Shown: piece after piece, positions 5,509 to 6,124 of the stretch
How the letters are laid out: the number at the start of each line of letters is the position of its first letter
Numbering within the stretch: the stretch's first letter is position 1
Notes under the pieces: generated by a model
What the model saw: the letters and a program-made list of their open reading frames with translations, nothing else
What the model was told of the DNA's origin: nothing
Databases searched by the model: none
Assembly: GCA_964626625.1 (NCBI GenBank)
Contig: CAZVFV010000039.1
Location: 1 to 6,124, forward strand
Reading direction: 5' to 3'
Length of the DNA: 6,124 nucleotides
From: CAYZPE01 sp964626625
GTDB taxonomy: Bacteria > Patescibacteriota > Minisyncoccia > Phycocordibacterales > CAYZPE01
Translations under genes and position numbers: made by a program

Positions 5509-6124
5509 ATGCGGAGCATGTACAAGATAATTGTTCTCTGGTTACTTTTTATTTTTCCTGTTTTTCTATATGCAGGAAACATTGATGCAACAAATAAATA
5601 CGCTCGTTTTTTTGATGGAAATGATGTAATAAATTTTAATCCTTCAAATGGAAATGTAACAGTGAGTGCAACCTCTGTTACAGGTTATGCTTGGGGAGAA
5701 AATGGTAGTTGGATTAATTTAGCACCAACACTTGGTGGAGTTTCGAATGATGGAGCAGGTATTTTGTCAGGTTATGCTTGGGGAGAAAATGTTGGTTGGA
5801 TTAATTTCAAACCAACAAATGGAGGAGTGACTATTGACTGTAATGGAGATTTTTCTGGATATGCATGGAGTGAAAGAAGAGGTTGGATTGTATTCAATTG
5901 TTCAACAGATAGTTCCTGTTCTGTTTTAGATCATAAAGTGAGTACAACATGGGATGGTGGAACATGTCCGGTACCTCCTCCAGGCGGAGGTGGAGGCGGA
6001 GGTGGACCTCCGGGTGGAGGAAATCCTCAGCCTGCCTGTTCTGATAATATAGATAATGATTTAGATGGCCTTGTTGACAGGTTTGATCATGCTTGCCACA
6101 CAGATGGAGATCCAACAAATACTA
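5509..6124 (+). CDS. Exported protein with GYAWGEN repeats and a Gly-rich linker, 3' end beyond the window
   Basis: The frame runs open for 205 residues to the window edge, so the protein is partial. Residues about 5-21 are a hydrophobic signal sequence, with likely cleavage after Leu-Tyr-Ala (Ala22). Residues 59-130 hold three tryptophan-rich repeats of the form GYAWGENxGWINF, starting at 59, 88 and 117, and residues 31-52 look like a worn earlier copy. A Pro/Gly linker follows (about 154-175, with eight Gly in a row). Then comes CSDNIDNDLDGLVD (177-190), an Asp-rich motif like calcium-binding DxDxDG loops, with further Cys at 196. Such proteins are typical surface or secreted proteins in Parcubacteria as I know them, and no biochemical role is established. 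Six cysteines lie beyond residue 110, so disulfides are possible. ATG at 5509 is preferred because of the -10 spacing; ATG at 5518 is the alternative. Confidence 0.75.
   Translation, partial: MRSMYKIIVLWLLFIFPVFLYAGNIDATNKYARFFDGNDVINFNPSNGNVTVSATSVTGYAWGENGSWINLAPTLGGVSNDGAGILSGYAWGENVGWINFKPTNGGVTIDCNGDFSGYAWSERRGWIVFNCSTDSSCSVLDHKVSTTWDGGTCPVPPPGGGGGGGGPPGGGNPQPACSDNIDNDLDGLVDRFDHACHTDGDPTNT
5683..5898 (+). repeat. Three in-frame 87-base repeats coding 29-residue GYAWGEN units
   Basis: Units begin at 5683, 5770 and 5857, exactly 87 bases apart. The first 22 bases of units 1 and 2 are identical at DNA level, including third codon positions. Unit 3 is diverged (GYAWSERRGWIVFN) and uses other codons for the same residues. 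This fits a recent duplication or gene conversion between units 1 and 2. Confidence 0.85.

Noticed and set aside
5894..6118. 74-codon minus-strand frame rich in His and Leu
   Set aside because: It is the reverse complement of the Gly/Pro-rich linker and Asp-rich motif of the exported protein. Its composition is explained by the repeats on the other strand.

Overview
The window looks like chromosomal DNA from a member of the Candidate Phyla Radiation (Patescibacteria), probably the Parcubacteria side. This is an inference from several signs. The DNA is AT-rich and the genes are compact. None of the five complete genes has a Shine-Dalgarno sequence. Several starts sit exactly one -10 spacing downstream of a good -10 hexamer. 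The last gene encodes an exported protein with Gly-Tyr-Ala-Trp-Gly-Glu-Asn repeats and an 'IDNDLDGLVD'-type motif, a style I associate with these genomes. No marker gene in the window fixes the lineage.

Layout from left to right. Positions 1-55 hold the 5' part of a tRNA-Ser(GGA) on the minus strand, cut by the window edge. Divergent from it is a small TfoX N-terminal-domain protein (81-389), followed by a DUF1761 four-helix membrane protein (448-855). The gap 856-1053 is packed with four hairpins: two sibling hairpins (888-938), a perfect 16-bp-stem palindrome (967-1001) and an intrinsic terminator (1003-1039). The extended -10 promoter of a membrane-anchored DUF192 protein (1054-1488) begins on the last base of that terminator. 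The next gap carries a perfect DnaA box and leads to nrdA (1656-4310), the large subunit of class I ribonucleotide reductase. nrdB (4422-5417), the small subunit, follows and ends at a strong terminator (5425-5465). The window closes inside an exported repeat protein (5509 onward) with no stop codon before the edge.

The functional core is nrdA-nrdB. NrdA has an N-terminal ATP-cone, the active-site cysteines, the radical-transfer tyrosine pair and a C-terminal CxxC tail. NrdB has all six metal ligands, but phenylalanine sits where the radical tyrosine should be, and the first ligand is glutamate. Ligand spacing matches my recollection of the Chlamydia trachomatis class Ic (Mn/Fe) protein at every position, so a non-tyrosyl-radical enzyme is likely. 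The other genes are small and show no clear functional link to it.

I see no CRISPR array, insertion sequence, phage gene or defence system, and no evidence for a wholly new multi-gene system. The points most worth a second look are the class Ic-like NrdB, the DnaA box before nrdA, the sibling hairpins with a compensatory base change, the leaderless-type promoters and the 29-residue repeats of the exported protein.
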